A stretch of DNA of 64,000 bases from Flavihumibacter stibioxidans (lineage in GTDB: Bacteria; Bacteroidota; Bacteroidia; Chitinophagales; Chitinophagaceae). The stretch is from positions 682,001-746,000 of the forward strand of contig NZ_MBUA01000001.1 of assembly GCF_014332695.1 (NCBI RefSeq), read 5' to 3'. This document shows positions 62,839 to 64,000 of this stretch, one piece after another (the stretch's first letter is position 1; the number at the start of each line of letters is the position of its first letter). The notes below the pieces were generated by a model. It was given only the letters and a program-made list of their open reading frames with translations. It made no database searches and had not been told where the DNA came from. A program made the translations under genes and the position numbers.

Positions 62839-64000
62839 TCAGAATTGAAAATATATGAACTGACCTCCATCGAAAACACCGATTAGAAGTATCAGCAGAA
62901 TTAGAAAAATATAAGAGAGGTTTCTCAGGATCAGGCGGTCGCTCTTAAAAAACAATATCTGCCCTTTCAATTCCTGACGAAGCTCTATTCCGATTAATAA
63001 TATAATTGCCAGTATACAATAAAGGAAAAGGAATGCATTACTCACAAAAACAGACCCGCCGGTTGTTATCATTTTTGTGATAATCAATGATGCGTCCTGA
63101 AAAGATGCTGCACGGAAAAATATCCATGAAAAACAAATCAGGGCAAAAGTCACCATTATATTTACACTCTTTACCAGGGGCGATGGGAGATTGATATTTT
63201 TTTGAAAGAAAGTATCGATATACCTGGCTCGTACAAGTGCAAAAACAAGATACAAGCCATTTAAAGCGCCCCAAATAATATAGGTCCAGTTTGCTCCATG
63301 CCACAAACCGCTGATCAGGAAAACAATAAACAGATTAAAATACCAGCGCGGAACGGAAACCCTGTTACCCCCCAAAGAGATATAGAGGTAATCCCTGAAC
63401 CAGGTAGACAGGGATATATGCCACCTGCTCCAGAACTCTGATATGCTGGAAGAAAAATAAGGTCTTTTGAAATTGGTCATCAGGTCAAAGCCCATTACTT
63501 TGGCTGAACCAATAGCAATGTCGGAATAACCTGAAAAGTCACAGTAAATCTGGAATGCGAAAAATATGGTAGCAACGATTAAAGTTGGGCCATTATGATG
63601 TTCGGCGTTATTATAAATGGAATCAACATAAACAGCCAGCCTGTCGGCGATTACGAGTTTCTTAAAGAAGCCCCAAAGCATCAGCTGGAGGCCGGAAATG
63701 ACCCTGGTGTATTCAAACTTATGCTCCTTATAGAACTGGAACAAAAGGTTCTGGGGCCTTTCAATCGGGCCGGCAACCAACTGGGGATAAAACATCACAT
63801 ACAATGAATAAATCCCGAAATGTCTTTCAGCTTTCTGATGGCCTCGGTACACTTCTATGGTATAACTCATTGCCTGGAAAGTGTGAAAGGACAATCCAAT
63901 GGGCAACAGGATGTTTAGGTAGGGAATAGGATTTGACTGCCCAACTCCGTAAAGTAAGGCAGTAATGTTATCGTTGATGAAATTATAATATTTAAAAATG
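62839..64000 (-). CDS. MBOAT family O-acyltransferase, N-terminus outside the window
   Basis: Membrane-bound O-acyltransferase (AlgI/DltB type) that passes acyl groups across the inner membrane for polysaccharide acylation. The frame continues to the window edge (FKYYNFINDN then LPIGLSFHTFQAMSY, the MBOAT signature); a TTG at 63906 is internal. Further hallmarks: YPQLVAGPIERPQNLLFQF, FDLMTNFKRPYFSSSISEFWSRWHISLSTWFRDYLYISLG and the catalytic His in SGLWHGANWTYIIWG. About eight TM helices remain visible. The missing part is the first 100 or so residues. Confidence 0.93.
   Translation of the reverse strand, partial: IFKYYNFINDNITALLYGVGQSNPIPYLNILLPIGLSFHTFQAMSYTIEVYRGHQKAERHFGIYSLYVMFYPQLVAGPIERPQNLLFQFYKEHKFEYTRVISGLQLMLWGFFKKLVIADRLAVYVDSIYNNAEHHNGPTLIVATIFFAFQIYCDFSGYSDIAIGSAKVMGFDLMTNFKRPYFSSSISEFWSRWHISLSTWFRDYLYISLGGNRVSVPRWYFNLFIVFLISGLWHGANWTYIIWGALNGLYLVFALVRARYIDTFFQKNINLPSPLVKSVNIMVTFALICFSWIFFRAASFQDASLIITKMITTGGSVFVSNAFLFLYCILAIILLIGIELRQELKGQILFFKSDRLILRNLSYIFLILLILLIGVFDGGQFIYFQF

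Noticed and set aside
1-64000. tRNA, rRNA, riboswitch or tmRNA genes
   Set aside because: The gaps between genes are short and I could not recognise any cloverleaf, rRNA stretch or conserved riboswitch core in them; a covariance-model search would be needed to exclude small RNAs.

Overview
This 64 kb window is chromosomal DNA from a member of the Bacteroidota, most likely family Chitinophagaceae. The pointers are: a secreted protein with a type IX secretion (T9SS) C-terminal sorting domain; futalosine-pathway menaquinone synthesis (mqnE); several start regions preceded by the Bacteroidota -7 promoter element TAnnTTTG and almost none by a strong Shine-Dalgarno; HU-CCDC81/SPOR-type and LptE proteins of the Bacteroidota type; and the gene order miaB - sigma54 activator - lptE - (hypothetical) - secG - mltG - yihY. 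The family-level assignment is inference, because no rRNA gene is present. Coding density is very high and no gap exceeds 300 bases. I saw no tRNA, rRNA, CRISPR array, insertion sequence or prophage.

Layout. 1-4214 (+): FtsX-type permease (5' end outside the window), its LolD-like ATPase and a TolC-like channel, a tripartite efflux unit. 4323-11783 (+): miaB, a receiver-less sigma54 activator, lptE, an acidic hypothetical, secG, mltG, a YihY/BrkB protein and a secreted peroxiredoxin-like protein; mostly housekeeping and envelope genes. 11867-21051: a TlpA-like thioredoxin (-), a large AsmA protein, a membrane pyrophosphatase with an added C-terminal domain, a MarR repressor (-) and a BlaI/M56 (BlaR1-like) pair. 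21078-31172: WbqC protein, lipoproteins, pyrE, Nudix, a pyrR-pyrB-coaD-thioesterase operon (-), pruA and prfB with programmed +1 frameshift, and msrA. 31455-42313: desaturase, peptide-binding lipoprotein, M1 peptidase, NlpC/P60 peptidase, dnaE, trxA and a lipoprotein. 42315-55458: nucleoside transporter, a giant T9SS cargo protein, mqnE, an ABC-HlyD-TolC type I export operon (-), sdaA, FKBP and a small membrane protein. 55532-64000: an HU/SPOR protein (+), followed by a seven-gene exopolysaccharide cluster on the minus strand (initiating glycosyltransferase, UDP-GlcNAc 2-epimerase, a barrel-like protein of unknown function, Gfo/Idh dehydrogenase, DUF354 protein, SGNH protein, MBOAT acyltransferase) that runs off the window.

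The most unusual signal is a set of nested palindromic DNA elements. A 51-bp perfect palindrome sits inside the wbqC-like gene and adds exactly 17 in-frame codons. Two tandem 60-bp relatives and a fragment lie between msrA and the desaturase gene and share a 15-base end with it. A third element with a different sequence but the same four-unit palindrome-within-palindrome design sits centred between the divergent pyrE and Nudix starts. Together they look like one or two families of small mobile palindromes. Other points worth a look are the extra soluble domain on the pyrophosphatase and a 20-bp palindrome just before its start codon, the non-canonical signature motif of the export ATPase, and an unassigned barrel-like protein in the polysaccharide cluster.
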